A stretch of 64,000 nt of DNA from Zhongshania aliphaticivorans (lineage in GTDB: Bacteria; Pseudomonadota; Gammaproteobacteria; Pseudomonadales; Spongiibacteraceae): positions 1,047,994 to 1,111,993 of the forward strand of contig NZ_CACSIK010000001.1 of assembly GCF_902705875.1 (NCBI RefSeq), in the 5' to 3' direction. The position numbers and the translations under genes were made by a program. The notes beneath the pieces are model-generated. The model saw only the letters and a list, made by a program, of their open reading frames with translations. It was not told the origin of the DNA and searched no databases. Positions 26,487 through 34,899 of the stretch are shown here, in pieces (within the stretch, counting starts at the first letter, position 1; each line of letters opens with the position of its first letter).

Positions 26487-27373
26487 TAGGCTGCGTCTCG
26501 AAGCGCCTGAATTCGTTTTTCAAGAGGGGGGTGGGAGCTAAATAGTGCGGCGAGATCCGTTTTCTTTTGGCTGCTAATGGCCAGTGCCGTCATTTCTCCG
26601 GGCATATCGTTGGGTAGCCCTTGTTGCGCCTGTAGGCGCTGTAGAGCTGCAATCATATCGTTGCGGCCAGCGAGATTTGCGCCCGCTGAGTCGGCGCGGA
26701 ATTCACGCCAGCGAGAAAACCACATAACAATAGTTGAGGCCAAAATACCCAAAATCATTTCAGCGATGAAGGTGGTAATGTAAAAAGCAATTCCGTGGCC
26801 GCGCTCTGTTTTAAATACAGCTCTATCTACTGTGTGACCAATAATTCGCGCAAAGAACATAACAAAGGTGTTTACCACGCCCTGAATGAGGGTCAGGGTA
26901 ATCATGTCGCCATTGGCAACGTGACCAATTTCATGGGCGAGTACTGCTCTTACTTCATTGGGCTTCATTTGTTTAAGAAGCCCTTCAGACACCGCAACCA
27001 GCGCTGAATTTCGATTCCAGCCGGTGGCAAAGGCATTGGCTTGCGGTGATGGGAATATGCCTACTTCCGGCATACCAATGCCCGCTTTTTGCGCCAGTTC
27101 GGCAACGGTTTCCATTAACCAGCGCTCTTGGCTTGAGCTTGGCTGGGAGATTACTTGAGTTCGGGTGGCGCGTTTGGCCATCCATTTGGAAATAAACAGT
27201 GACACCAGCGAACCGGCCATACCAAATACGGCACAGAACACCAATAATGAGCCTAGGTCTAGGTCGACGCCATTTTGCGCCATAATACTTTCGACACCGA
27301 GCAAACTGAGAGTGATACTGGCAACGAGAACAATGGCTAGGTTGGTGGCCAGAAACAACAAAATACGCATCAT
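26486..27373 (-). CDS. htpX: Membrane zinc metalloprotease HtpX
   Basis: 295 residues. Two N-terminal membrane helices (about 4-24 and 38-60), the zinc-protease motif 'HEIGH' with His147, Glu148 and His151, two further helices (about 160-215), and the third ligand region '[12 protein letters not shown]'. HtpX is an inner-membrane quality-control protease of the heat-shock and Cpx responses that degrades misfolded membrane proteins. Length and motifs are as in E. coli. An aldolase-like gene follows with a one-base overlap. Confidence 0.96.
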   Translation of the reverse strand: MMRILLFLATNLAIVLVASITLSLLGVESIMAQNGVDLDLGSLLVFCAVFGMAGSLVSLFISKWMAKRATRTQVISQPSSSQERWLMETVAELAQKAGIGMPEVGIFPSPQANAFATGWNRNSALVAVSEGLLKQMKPNEVRAVLAHEIGHVANGDMITLTLIQGVVNTFVMFFARIIGHTVDRAVFKTERGHGIAFYITTFIAEMILGILASTIVMWFSRWREFRADSAGANLAGRNDMIAALQRLQAQQGLPNDMPGEMTALAISSQKKTDLAALFSSHPPLEKRIQALRDAA

Positions 27374-27492
27374 GGGGTAGGGTTCCGGTAAATTGATACT
27401 GCTAATTAGATGGTGGTCCCCATCCTTAGTTTCAAGCTATAGCGTAAGATTTTTCTCAGTGTTATTAAACCTGTAATGACCTTAGCAATTAT

Positions 27493-27786
27493 TTAGGTTC
27501 CTTCGCTGCTATTACTGCTGGGTTCATTGAGATCTAGCGGCTCATTGTGTGGCGTCATGATGGCTGGCCCAGCCTCAACTTTAGGTTGAGCTGCATCATC
27601 TGTTTCGCAGGGAAGCGGGTGTGCACGCAGTTCGATGTTTTTACTGCTTTGCTCAAATACTACGTTTATTGCTTCATCGTGGTGAGGGGTTCTGAATAGT
27701 GAACGTCGGTCGCAGCCATCAACCCATTCAAGTTGTTTGCTGAGGTAGTGCCCATGTTGGTTTTGTATTACGAAAACGATTGCCAT
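27493..27786 (-). CDS. Conserved hypothetical protein
   Basis: 97 residues from the ATG at 27786, which has AAGG five bases upstream; an ORF start 63 bases earlier lacks such a site. The N-terminal half ('AIVFVIQNQHGHYLSKQLEWVDG', with 'TPHHDEAINVVFEQ') looks like a compact beta-rich fold seen in short proteins of Pseudomonas-like bacteria. The C-terminal half is low-complexity and acidic. No function is suggested. Confidence 0.65.
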   Translation of the reverse strand: MAIVFVIQNQHGHYLSKQLEWVDGCDRRSLFRTPHHDEAINVVFEQSSKNIELRAHPLPCETDDAAQPKVEAGPAIMTPHNEPLDLNEPSSNSSEGT

Positions 27787-27868
27787 TGTTGCCTTAAAAT
27801 TAGATTGGTTTAGTTTGGTTGCAGATAAAGTTAGCGTGTGTGGTGGCATATTTATATGCCTTGCTTAA

Positions 27869-28348
27869 TTATCCTGTGGAATCATTAAGCAAAGTATCTT
27901 TTGCATCATTAATTTGACTGGCGAGGAAGTCGTTACCGCCGCGGTCAGGGTGAAATTTCTGCATCAGTTTGCGATGCGCACTAATGATCTCTTCTTTGCT
28001 GGCGCCGGCTTGTAAGCCAAGAGTCGATAATGCTTGCGCCTGATTCATTGTCTTTGCCGATTCGGGACTGGCTCCGCCATTGCTGTTTTTTTGGGTGCCA
28101 CTTCCCAGACGCTGATAGGCGTATTTTAAAGCTAGCTGGCGGACAAAAGGGAGTGCCCCACCTATTACGCCGGCAACCCAAGGGACTCGGCCGGTTAAGG
28201 ATAGTAAAATCAGGGCCGCTGCACCAAGGCCGATGAGGAGCGTTATGTAATAGGCCCGTCGCTCTTTAGCGGGTTTGCTTTGTACAAGTTTTACAAAGCG
28301 ATACAGGCCATACAAGACGATGGCGGCGAAGAGTAAGCGAATGATCAT
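27869..28348 (-). CDS. Membrane-anchored DnaJ-domain protein
   Basis: 159 residues. Two hydrophobic helices (about 3-20 and 34-52) and a linker precede a C-terminal J-domain (about 100-155) with the key 'HPDRGG' loop that stimulates DnaK ATPase. The layout, membrane helix first and J-domain last, resembles Tim14/DjlC-like co-chaperones. It probably recruits DnaK to the inner membrane. Confidence 0.85.
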   Translation of the reverse strand: MIIRLLFAAIVLYGLYRFVKLVQSKPAKERRAYYITLLIGLGAAALILLSLTGRVPWVAGVIGGALPFVRQLALKYAYQRLGSGTQKNSNGGASPESAKTMNQAQALSTLGLQAGASKEEIISAHRKLMQKFHPDRGGNDFLASQINDAKDTLLNDSTG

Positions 28349-28483
28349 ATTGGTCCTTTAAGCATTAGGCGAAGATAATTATCCTGCCATTGCAGTTTTC
28401 AGCTGTGCTAAAGTATAAAGCCTTGAGCGTCATATACCCACTATTGTGATGCCACTGTTTTCCCGCCGTTAACGGATTTTTAC

Positions 28484-29425
28484 ATGGCCTCTGGATTTTC
28501 CCCTGCGCAGCGCTTCGTATTATTTCAGTCACTCTATCAGGCAAGTCAATCTGGTGAAAATAATTGGGATCACGTTGTTGCCTTGTTGAGTAAGGGAGAG
28601 CAGGCGGCAAAACGTGCTCAGCTAGACAGTGTTGCCGCGCAATTTGCCGATGGTCAGCGGGTCGTACTTGATGAGTTGCGCGAAGGTGGGGTGTTTCTCG
28701 ATTGGGAGTTGCGTTTTTTACAGCTGGGTTTGGCTACAGGGAATTTGGCAAAAATGTATTTGCGCCTTGCTGAACACTATCGCTTGCAAGCTGCGTTTCA
28801 GCAGCGTTTTCGTGTTCATATTCGCTGGCCCTTATCTATTGTGTTGTTGTGCATAGTGCTGTTGCCTATCTGGGGGCTAAGTGCGGGTGCTTTTATTGCT
28901 AGTGACGCGCTGACTATCCTTGTATTGAGCTTGTTTCCGCTTATTTTGGTGTACGGGATCAGGTTATTGTCGTCACGCAATCTTTTTGTGCGGCGAGGGA
29001 TTCAGCAGGCAGCTTACCGTTTACCGGGAATAGGCAGGGCCTTGGCGCAGTATCAAAGTTATCATTTTATGAATCACCTTGCTGATTGCATTGCGGGTGG
29101 ATTTACCTTGTCTCAGGCGCTCAAGCAATCTGCTAGACGTTTACCAGAGGCGCCGATTAACAATCGATATTATAAAATGGCGGCTGATGTGGAGGGGGGG
29201 GAATTGCTTTCCACTGCGTTATTACGCAGTGGAATTTTAGTGGGGGTAAAATTACCACCGGTGTCTAATATGGGCGATGCTAAGCAGGTGCCTTCTCAAT
29301 TGGGCTTAGCTATACATCGCGTGTGTGAAGAACAATCAGATTTTTGGTCGGCTTATCTGCCGTGGTTATTGCTAGGCTTGCTTCCGTACTTAGTTTTGCT
29401 TAATGCATGGTTTCTCGGCCGCTGA
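28484..29425 (+). CDS. GspF-like type II secretion system F family protein
   Basis: 313 residues. Two T2SSF-type helical domains are seen, the first about 30-100 ('LQLGLATGNLAKMYLRLAEHY') and the second about 180-280 ('FMNHLADCIAGGFTLSQAL', 'LSTALLRSGIL'). Membrane helices lie near 118-138, 140-160 and the C-terminus. This is the topology of GspF/PilC inner-membrane platforms, but the protein is shorter than the usual 400 residues and no other secretion gene is nearby. It may serve an orphan or remote pilus-like machine. Its 3' end overlaps a convergent small gene by 26 bases. Confidence 0.75.
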   Translation: MASGFSPAQRFVLFQSLYQASQSGENNWDHVVALLSKGEQAAKRAQLDSVAAQFADGQRVVLDELREGGVFLDWELRFLQLGLATGNLAKMYLRLAEHYRLQAAFQQRFRVHIRWPLSIVLLCIVLLPIWGLSAGAFIASDALTILVLSLFPLILVYGIRLLSSRNLFVRRGIQQAAYRLPGIGRALAQYQSYHFMNHLADCIAGGFTLSQALKQSARRLPEAPINNRYYKMAADVEGGELLSTALLRSGILVGVKLPPVSNMGDAKQVPSQLGLAIHRVCEEQSDFWSAYLPWLLLGLLPYLVLLNAWFLGR

Positions 29426-29582
29426 GCTGCTCTAGTTCTTCTACATAGTGACGACGATCCGATAATTCAGTTTCAATTGCAAAACGTTCAGTATTACTCT
29501 GCCATTCGGCATTTTTCAATAATTCCCACAATTTACGACTGCACAAGTTTTTCACATTCATGTCATTACTTTGCTTATTCAT
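29400..29582 (-). CDS. Small conserved protein of unknown function
   Basis: 60 residues from the ATG at 29582, which has AAGGAG six bases upstream. The protein is charged and helical ('CSRKLWELLKNAEWQ', 'FAIETELSDRRHYVEELEQL') and cytoplasmic, without known motifs. It ends inside the 3' end of the convergent GspF-like gene. The very good ribosome site is the main support. Confidence 0.6.
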   Translation of the reverse strand: MNKQSNDMNVKNLCSRKLWELLKNAEWQSNTERFAIETELSDRRHYVEELEQLSGRETMH

Positions 29583-30072
29583 TTCTTTCTCCTTCGCGCT
29601 CTCTGCGCCTTCTTCCATTATCATATCTGTCTTACTTTGGTATTTAGTTACCGTTGACTACTATCTCTGTTGTCCGTGACAGCCTTATGACAAGGCTATT
29701 TTCTTAGATAAAATACATTGATTTATTGACCACTGTTGGTGCAACTAAGTCATTTTTAGTTGTTAGGGTCATCAAGATAGCGGTTTTTTCACAATATCTG
29801 TTCGTCTGAACAGGGGGAATCACACTACCAGGGCAACTGATATTAAAAATGGATGTTAGCAAATACTCTGCTGACAGCCTCAGTGCGCGGGGTTTTACGA
29901 GGAAAACTAGCCCAAATGCCGTTATTATCAATTGCCTAAATCAATCTACTGCTCACCTACATTGACGTTAAGCCTAATCTAGGTCTTGTCTCAGACAGTA
30001 TTAAACTAGCAAAGTTCGAGCCAGTTGGTAAAGAGGGGGAAGTACGTAAGCCATGATGCGGGGAAATTGAAT
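29583..30072. other. Gene-free stretch between a small protein gene and the TpsB-like gene
   Basis: About 490 bases. A hairpin AGCCTT/AAGGCT with a short T-rich tail (29681-29705) could end transcription from the GspF-like gene. A 75-codon minus-strand frame (29704-29931) has no support. Nothing else was recognised. Confidence 0.35.
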
Positions 30073-30096
30073 AGTGCTCGACGAACGTCGAGCACT
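30073..30096 (-). terminator. Terminator hairpin after the TpsB-like gene
   Basis: AGTGCTCGAC-GAAC-GTCGAGCACT, a perfect 10-bp stem, lies 12 bases after the TpsB-like stop. The tail on the minus strand (ATTCAATTT) is moderately T-rich. Confidence 0.7.
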
Positions 30097-30107
30097 TAAG
30101 AGCGATT

Positions 30108-31781
30108 TTAGAAAGTGAAGCGGATTCGCCAAAAGAAGTCAGCTTCTAGGGCGCTTAGTTCATCGCTGTCGTTTACATCGTCATAAACGGGTAGGGCGGC
30201 AACAAGTTCAGTGAACAGGGCGTCAGAGAACGTTATGCGTAAGCGCAGACCAGCATCGGCAATGCTTTGGGTTTCGCCAAACTCACTATTGGTGTTATTA
30301 AACCAGCTAGCACCGTATTCGGCGAACACCGAAGGCGAAATTTTATAATCGCTCCAAGTAAAGGTTTTTTCTAAACTTGCGTTTATATAATAACCTTCAT
30401 CACCCACTAGAACACCGGGTAAGTAAGCGCTTAAGGTGTTCATACCACCTAAAACAAACTGCTGCTGCTGAGGTAATTGTTCATCGGCGAACTGGCCGTT
30501 TGCACTGAACGACAATAGGGTATCGTCGTCAACCCGTATCATGTAGCGAGCACTGGGTTGCAAAGCGAGGAATTCAGCGGTACGGGCAGCTGGCACTACA
30601 TCAGGAGGTGTTGTGCCGGGATATTGTGCCAAATATGCCGTTTGGTAGTTGTCGTAGTTATCGAGTGTGCCGCCATCGCCAAAGCCAGCTAGGAAATTTA
30701 GTCCTACATTCAGTTGTGCTGCAGGCAGTTCTTCGGTTTTGTAGCGTGCTTTTTGATATTTCACGCCGATATCGACAACTTGATAGGTTTCTTCCAGTAA
30801 TTTGCTACTGGTACCGGCCTGTTCAAGGGTCGAGTCAATATGCGATATCTTTTCTGTGACAGATAGACGGCTGTCTACACTGCTAAATACGATTTGCTCA
30901 CCACGAAAAGCCGCTTGTAAAATTTCTGCGTCTAGATTGACCGTGGTTACCGTGGTTGTAGTTCCACAGCCTAATAAACCCAGTAAGCAAAAACCAGTTT
31001 GGACTAGCGTTACGCTAGGCTCTCTGCTGTATTCAACATAAGATAGATCAACGCCGTAGAGGCCGCTTACAAAGGGGTGGTCAATGCTGAGGCTGAATTG
31101 ATCTAGGCTTTCACCATCCAGAGCGTCGCCAAACTCTGTAAATGTCGTTTGGTAGGCTAAAGATAATTCGGTACCGCTTTCAAAGCGATGTTTAAGACCT
31201 GCTAAACCGAAATAGCGTCCTAGGAATCGGCTACCTTTATTGTTGGCTTCGAGTATGAAGTCAGTGCTGTCGTAATCTTCGGCTGCTGCTTTAGTCATAA
31301 CTAAAGCGACGGAATTATTGCCGGTCTCTTCGTAAGACATGCTGTAATTGTAGCCACCGCGCTCAGCTTTTAGGTTTGCCAAGATGCGTGAGCGGTCAAA
31401 CTCTGAAATGCTCAAGTCACTGTCGCCAATTAAGTCTTCAAAATGTGGGCGAATATTATCTTCAACGCGAATATCAGACAGTGTGAGTTGCTCAACATAT
31501 ACTACAACGTCATCACCTTCGCGTGCGTAACGAATTCTGACTAGTAGGTGACCACTTTGATAATACTGCTTAGTTAAATTGATGATGCCTTCGGCAGGTG
31601 TTTTGGCGCTACTTAAGATGCTCTTAATATCGGCGTCGGCTAAATAGCTATTACCTAAAACGCGAACATTCGTTCCGTTAATGACTGCTGAAACCTCTGC
31701 CGCAGATACTGCGCTATAGGCGCTGACCTGAGCTGGTGTGGCTAGTTGCGGTGGTATTACGGGGGGCAAATCGATTGCCAT
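30108..31781 (-). CDS. TpsB/FhaC (ShlB family)-like outer membrane protein lacking a signal peptide
   Basis: 557 residues from an ATG with a strong GGGAG site six bases upstream. A POTRA-like domain ('IINLTKQYYQSGHLLVRIRY', 'VYVEQLTLSDI') is followed by a ShlB-type barrel with motif 6-like 'QFVLGGMNTLSAYLPGVLVGDEGYY' and a barrel end 'DFFWRIRFTF'. TpsB proteins export large partner proteins through the outer membrane. The N-terminus 'MAIDLPPVIPPQL' looks like a mature protein: no hydrophobic signal is seen, and no in-frame start lies upstream. It follows the repeat/OmpA protein gene by 60 bases, so that protein could be its partner. Confidence 0.78.
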   Translation of the reverse strand: MAIDLPPVIPPQLATPAQVSAYSAVSAAEVSAVINGTNVRVLGNSYLADADIKSILSSAKTPAEGIINLTKQYYQSGHLLVRIRYAREGDDVVVYVEQLTLSDIRVEDNIRPHFEDLIGDSDLSISEFDRSRILANLKAERGGYNYSMSYEETGNNSVALVMTKAAAEDYDSTDFILEANNKGSRFLGRYFGLAGLKHRFESGTELSLAYQTTFTEFGDALDGESLDQFSLSIDHPFVSGLYGVDLSYVEYSREPSVTLVQTGFCLLGLLGCGTTTTVTTVNLDAEILQAAFRGEQIVFSSVDSRLSVTEKISHIDSTLEQAGTSSKLLEETYQVVDIGVKYQKARYKTEELPAAQLNVGLNFLAGFGDGGTLDNYDNYQTAYLAQYPGTTPPDVVPAARTAEFLALQPSARYMIRVDDDTLLSFSANGQFADEQLPQQQQFVLGGMNTLSAYLPGVLVGDEGYYINASLEKTFTWSDYKISPSVFAEYGASWFNNTNSEFGETQSIADAGLRLRITFSDALFTELVAALPVYDDVNDSDELSALEADFFWRIRFTF

Positions 31782-31811
31782 GGTACTCTCCCTAAAAAGT
31801 AAATTTCCGTT

Positions 31812-31831
31812 CGCCCGCCAAGTGGCGGGCG
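31812..31831 (-). promoter_or_regulatory. Intercistronic GC hairpin between repeat protein and TpsB-like genes
   Basis: CGCCCGCC-AAGT-GGCGGGCG, a perfect 8-bp GC stem, sits between the stop of the upstream gene and the ribosome site of the next. No contiguous T-run follows. It may protect the upstream mRNA or lower expression of the TpsB-like gene. Confidence 0.6.
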
Positions 31832-31841
31832 CATAAGGTGA

Positions 31842-34547
31842 TTATTGTTCGGTGTTGATAATAGTGAGCTCAACTCGACGGTTTTCAGCGCGCCCACTGT
31901 CTGTGTCGTTAGTGGCAAGTGGTTTACTTTCACCATAACCTTGGGCGCTTAAACGGTCACCATCAACACCGTGTTCAGCTAGGTATTGTTTAACGGATAT
32001 GGCGCGGTTTTGCGAAAGGTTCAAGTTGTAGTCGTCACTGCCTTTGCCATCTGTATGTCCAGCCACTTCAATGTTTTGCGCATCTGACTGTTTAATAACA
32101 GCGACTGCCTTATCTAAAATGGCAGTGGCATTAATGGTTAATTTGGCGCTATCAAACTCAAAGAAGACGCCATTTAATCGCAGCGGTGCAGCTTCTGTCA
32201 GGTGGCAGCCGCTTGCAAGAACAGCCATGCCAATTGGTGTTTCTGGGCATTCGTCTTGCTCGTCGCAAACACCGTCTGCATCTTGGTCTGCACAGTTACC
32301 TTGACTGTTAGGGTTGTTGGCCATGAGGTCGCGGTCTAATAAAGCAATAAGCGCGGGTTGGTCAAAGGGGCCATTACCTAGGCCATTATCTAAACTGTTA
32401 CCAGCTGTGCCGTCAGCGCTACTGCCGCCGCCCAAGAGGTCATTTACAATACCATTACCGTCACTGGTGTTGGTGTCATTGTTGGTAAGCGCATCTTCTA
32501 AGCTACCGCCGGTCAAGTCTGCTACCGCGCCATCAAGAGGGTCTGTAATGGGTTCAACGATTGCTAAAACAGGCTCAGTTAACGGTGATAGCGCATCTAG
32601 AAGTGCTTCGCCAAGTTGGCTGTCAACGACGTCTGTGGCGGGGTTCAAGCCTTGGTCTAAGGCATCAATAATAGGGGCTATCGCGTCGCCTACAACACTT
32701 GTTACGACGGGGATTGGGGAAGTTTCACCGCTACTTTCTTTTCCGCCATCGAGTAGGTCGTTTACGATTCCATTGCCATCGTCGATGTTGTCATCATTGT
32801 TGGTAAGTGCGTCTTCAAGACTACCTCCAGTGACGTCGGCAAGAATACCGTCGACTGGGTCGGTGACCGGTTGTAAGGCACCAAGTAAAGGATCTAAGAC
32901 GGGCGATAGGGCGTCAAGTAATGGCTCACCAATTTGGTCGTCAACGGCATCGGTTAGTGGGTCAAGTGCTGTATCAAGCATGGCTACTAAGTTGCTAATA
33001 GAGTCACCAAGTGGACCTGTAATAGGAGCCACTGCTGAGCTTTCGCCCGCTTCGGTTCCACTATCCGTGTTTTCTGTGCCGCCACCCAGTAAATCATTCA
33101 CTAAGCCGTTGCCGTCAGCGGTATTGTCATCAGCGTTGGTGAGGGCGTCTTCTAAGCTGCCGCCAGTAAGGTCGTAGATGATGGCATCAACGGGATTGGT
33201 TACAGGTGCAAGCTGCGCTAAAACGGGTTCGGTGACAGGGGCGAGTTGCTCTAGAATGGGCTCTAATAGTTGGTCGTCAACAACGTCTGTTAATGGGTCT
33301 AGGCCTGTATCAATGGCATCGACAAGAGTGGCCAAGCCACTACCAAGATTGGCGGTAATCGTGTTAAGAGGTGATGTTTCGCTGCCGTCGCCATCTGTTG
33401 ATGCATCGCTACCACCCAGTAAATCGTTAACTAGGCCGTCACCATCAGTAGTATTGCTGTCATTGTTGCTTAGTGCGTCTTCAATACTGCCGCCGGTAAG
33501 ATCGTTAACAAGGCCATCTACAGGGTCGGTTATGGGAGATAAAGCTGATAGAAGTGGCTCGGTAACTGGGCTTAATGCGTTTAATAACGGTTCACCAATT
33601 TGATCATCAACCGCATCAGTAATAGGGTCTAAGGTGGTGTCCAGTGTAGAAACTAAGTTGTCGATTGAATCGCCGAGTGGGCCAGTGATAGGAGCTAAAA
33701 TTGAAGCCTCGCCTTCTTCGGTACCGCTAGCGGTGTTTTCAGAACCACCACCTAATAGATCGTTTACCAGCCCATTGCCATCACGAGTGTTGTCATCAAT
33801 ATTGGTAAGTGCATCTTCTAAGCTGCCACCCGTTAGATCGGCAAGGAGGCCATCTACCGGGTCCGTAAGCGGTTCGATCGTTGCAAGAAGCGGGTCTGTA
33901 GCCGGGGCAAGTGCATTTAGGATGGGCTCTAATAGTTGATCATCTATGACATCAGTCAATGGGTCTAAGCCGCTATCAATAGCGCTAATGAGAGGCTCCA
34001 AGGTCATGCCCAGGCTTGCAGAAATAGATCCTAGGGGGGAAACCTCTCCGGCCTCTGTGCCGCTGCCAGCTACTGTCGGCCCACCAAGTAAATCATTGAC
34101 AATACCATCACCGTCGGACATGTTTTTATCAATATTAGAAAGCGCATCACTAAGGCTTCCACCCGTTAGGTCGGCAACAATGCCGTCAACAGGGTCGGTG
34201 ACAGGTTGCAGTGCGCCAAGTAGCGGGGTAGTTAGGGGAGAAAGTGCATTCAGCAATGGTGCACCAATTTGCGCGTCTATTGGGTCTGTTAGCGGGTCAA
34301 GTGCTGTATCAATGGCATTTACTAACGGAGCTAGGGAGTCGCCCAGTGGCTTGGTGATGGGGGCAAGAATAGATTGGCTATTTGCTACACCCTCTGGGTC
34401 TTTAGGGTTGAATAAAGCACCTAAATTAATGATCTTGGCGAGCTCTTGAGCATTCGCGACATTGTTTAGCGGTAGCGTGGCTGCGCTAGTTAATATGATT
34501 ACAGACGCGAGTCCCCTTGGCGATCGTAAAATCATCATATTTTTCAT
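31842..34547 (-). CDS. Large repeat protein with TSP3-like motif and C-terminal OmpA domain
   Basis: 901 residues. Signal peptide cut near 'NNVANA' (residue 33; the ATG three codons in has better ribosome-site spacing). Residues ~59-718 consist of six tandem repeats of about 110 residues, with core motifs such as 'LDPLTD', 'LTGGSLEDAL' and 'DGNGLVNDLLGG'. Odd and even copies differ ('DQIGEPLL' versus 'DQLLEPIL'), so the unit of duplication may be a pair. A Ca-binding TSP3-like stretch ('DQDADGVCDEQDECP') precedes an OmpA/peptidoglycan-binding domain ('VFFEFDSAKL', 'VAGHTDGKGSDDYN', 'AENRRVEL'). It is likely a cell-wall-anchored surface or periplasmic structural protein. Confidence 0.82.
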   Translation of the reverse strand: MKNMMILRSPRGLASVIILTSAATLPLNNVANAQELAKIINLGALFNPKDPEGVANSQSILAPITKPLGDSLAPLVNAIDTALDPLTDPIDAQIGAPLLNALSPLTTPLLGALQPVTDPVDGIVADLTGGSLSDALSNIDKNMSDGDGIVNDLLGGPTVAGSGTEAGEVSPLGSISASLGMTLEPLISAIDSGLDPLTDVIDDQLLEPILNALAPATDPLLATIEPLTDPVDGLLADLTGGSLEDALTNIDDNTRDGNGLVNDLLGGGSENTASGTEEGEASILAPITGPLGDSIDNLVSTLDTTLDPITDAVDDQIGEPLLNALSPVTEPLLSALSPITDPVDGLVNDLTGGSIEDALSNNDSNTTDGDGLVNDLLGGSDASTDGDGSETSPLNTITANLGSGLATLVDAIDTGLDPLTDVVDDQLLEPILEQLAPVTEPVLAQLAPVTNPVDAIIYDLTGGSLEDALTNADDNTADGNGLVNDLLGGGTENTDSGTEAGESSAVAPITGPLGDSISNLVAMLDTALDPLTDAVDDQIGEPLLDALSPVLDPLLGALQPVTDPVDGILADVTGGSLEDALTNNDDNIDDGNGIVNDLLDGGKESSGETSPIPVVTSVVGDAIAPIIDALDQGLNPATDVVDSQLGEALLDALSPLTEPVLAIVEPITDPLDGAVADLTGGSLEDALTNNDTNTSDGNGIVNDLLGGGSSADGTAGNSLDNGLGNGPFDQPALIALLDRDLMANNPNSQGNCADQDADGVCDEQDECPETPIGMAVLASGCHLTEAAPLRLNGVFFEFDSAKLTINATAILDKAVAVIKQSDAQNIEVAGHTDGKGSDDYNLNLSQNRAISVKQYLAEHGVDGDRLSAQGYGESKPLATNDTDSGRAENRRVELTIINTEQ
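32400..34380 (-). repeat. Six tandem ~330-bp coding repeats
   Basis: The codons for the 'VNDLLGG' motif recur near 32435, 32752, 33087, 33417, 33753 and 34085, a spacing of roughly 318-336 bases. The copies have diverged at DNA level, so the array is old or under selection. Confidence 0.8.
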
Positions 34548-34706
34548 CCTGAGTTGTCAATAATTCTGGTTGTATACCGCGGAGCACTTACAGTAATAGA
34601 GGGCAGCTTTTCTGGCAGTATGCATTAGGTCGGCAGTATAAGTATTTCTCCCTACGTATGTAAGCATATAACGTGTGAATAATGTGTGATGATTGCCAAT
34701 GAGTTT

Positions 34707-34722
34707 TGTGATGATGATCACA
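34707..34722. promoter_or_regulatory. Perfect CRP/Vfr-type binding site
   Basis: TGTGA-TGATGA-TCACA matches the CRP consensus TGTGA-N6-TCACA exactly, with palindromic flanking half-sites. It lies 160 bases upstream of the repeat/OmpA protein start, so cAMP-CRP (Vfr) control of that two-gene unit is likely. Confidence 0.65.
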
Positions 34723-34809
34723 GGTTTCTATAAAAGAAGGAATTTGAGGTCAAACTGGTCGCGCTCTAACAAAATATCAAGGCGCGTTAGGGGGAGGTGT
34801 TAAAGCAGT

Positions 34810-34853
34810 TAAAAAGAGGCTAACAGCTAGCTGCGGTCAAGCGTCTAGCTGTT
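34810..34853 (-). terminator. Terminator of the basic amino acid decarboxylase gene
   Basis: AACAGCTAG / CTAGCTGTT form a 9-bp stem. On the minus strand it is followed by AGCCTCTTTTT. Confidence 0.7.
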
Positions 34854-34899
34854 TGGGGTGCTCTTAATACTCACAGTTGAGTGGCAGTGTTATAGCGTG

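Larger units (their letters stand above)
34548..34899. other. Regulatory stretch between repeat protein and decarboxylase genes
   Basis: No gene is present. It holds the repeat-gene promoter region with a CRP-type site at 34707-34722 and, at the far end, the terminator of the decarboxylase gene (34810-34853). Confidence 0.5.

Noticed and set aside
29704..29931. 75-codon minus-strand frame
   Set aside because: No ribosome site, no family pattern and odd composition; it is probably a chance frame in a gene-free stretch.
32044..34449. Long open plus-strand frames opposite the repeat/OmpA gene
   Set aside because: They mirror the codon bias of the repeat gene on the other strand; the translated products are low-complexity Ser/Pro-rich, and they lack ribosome sites.
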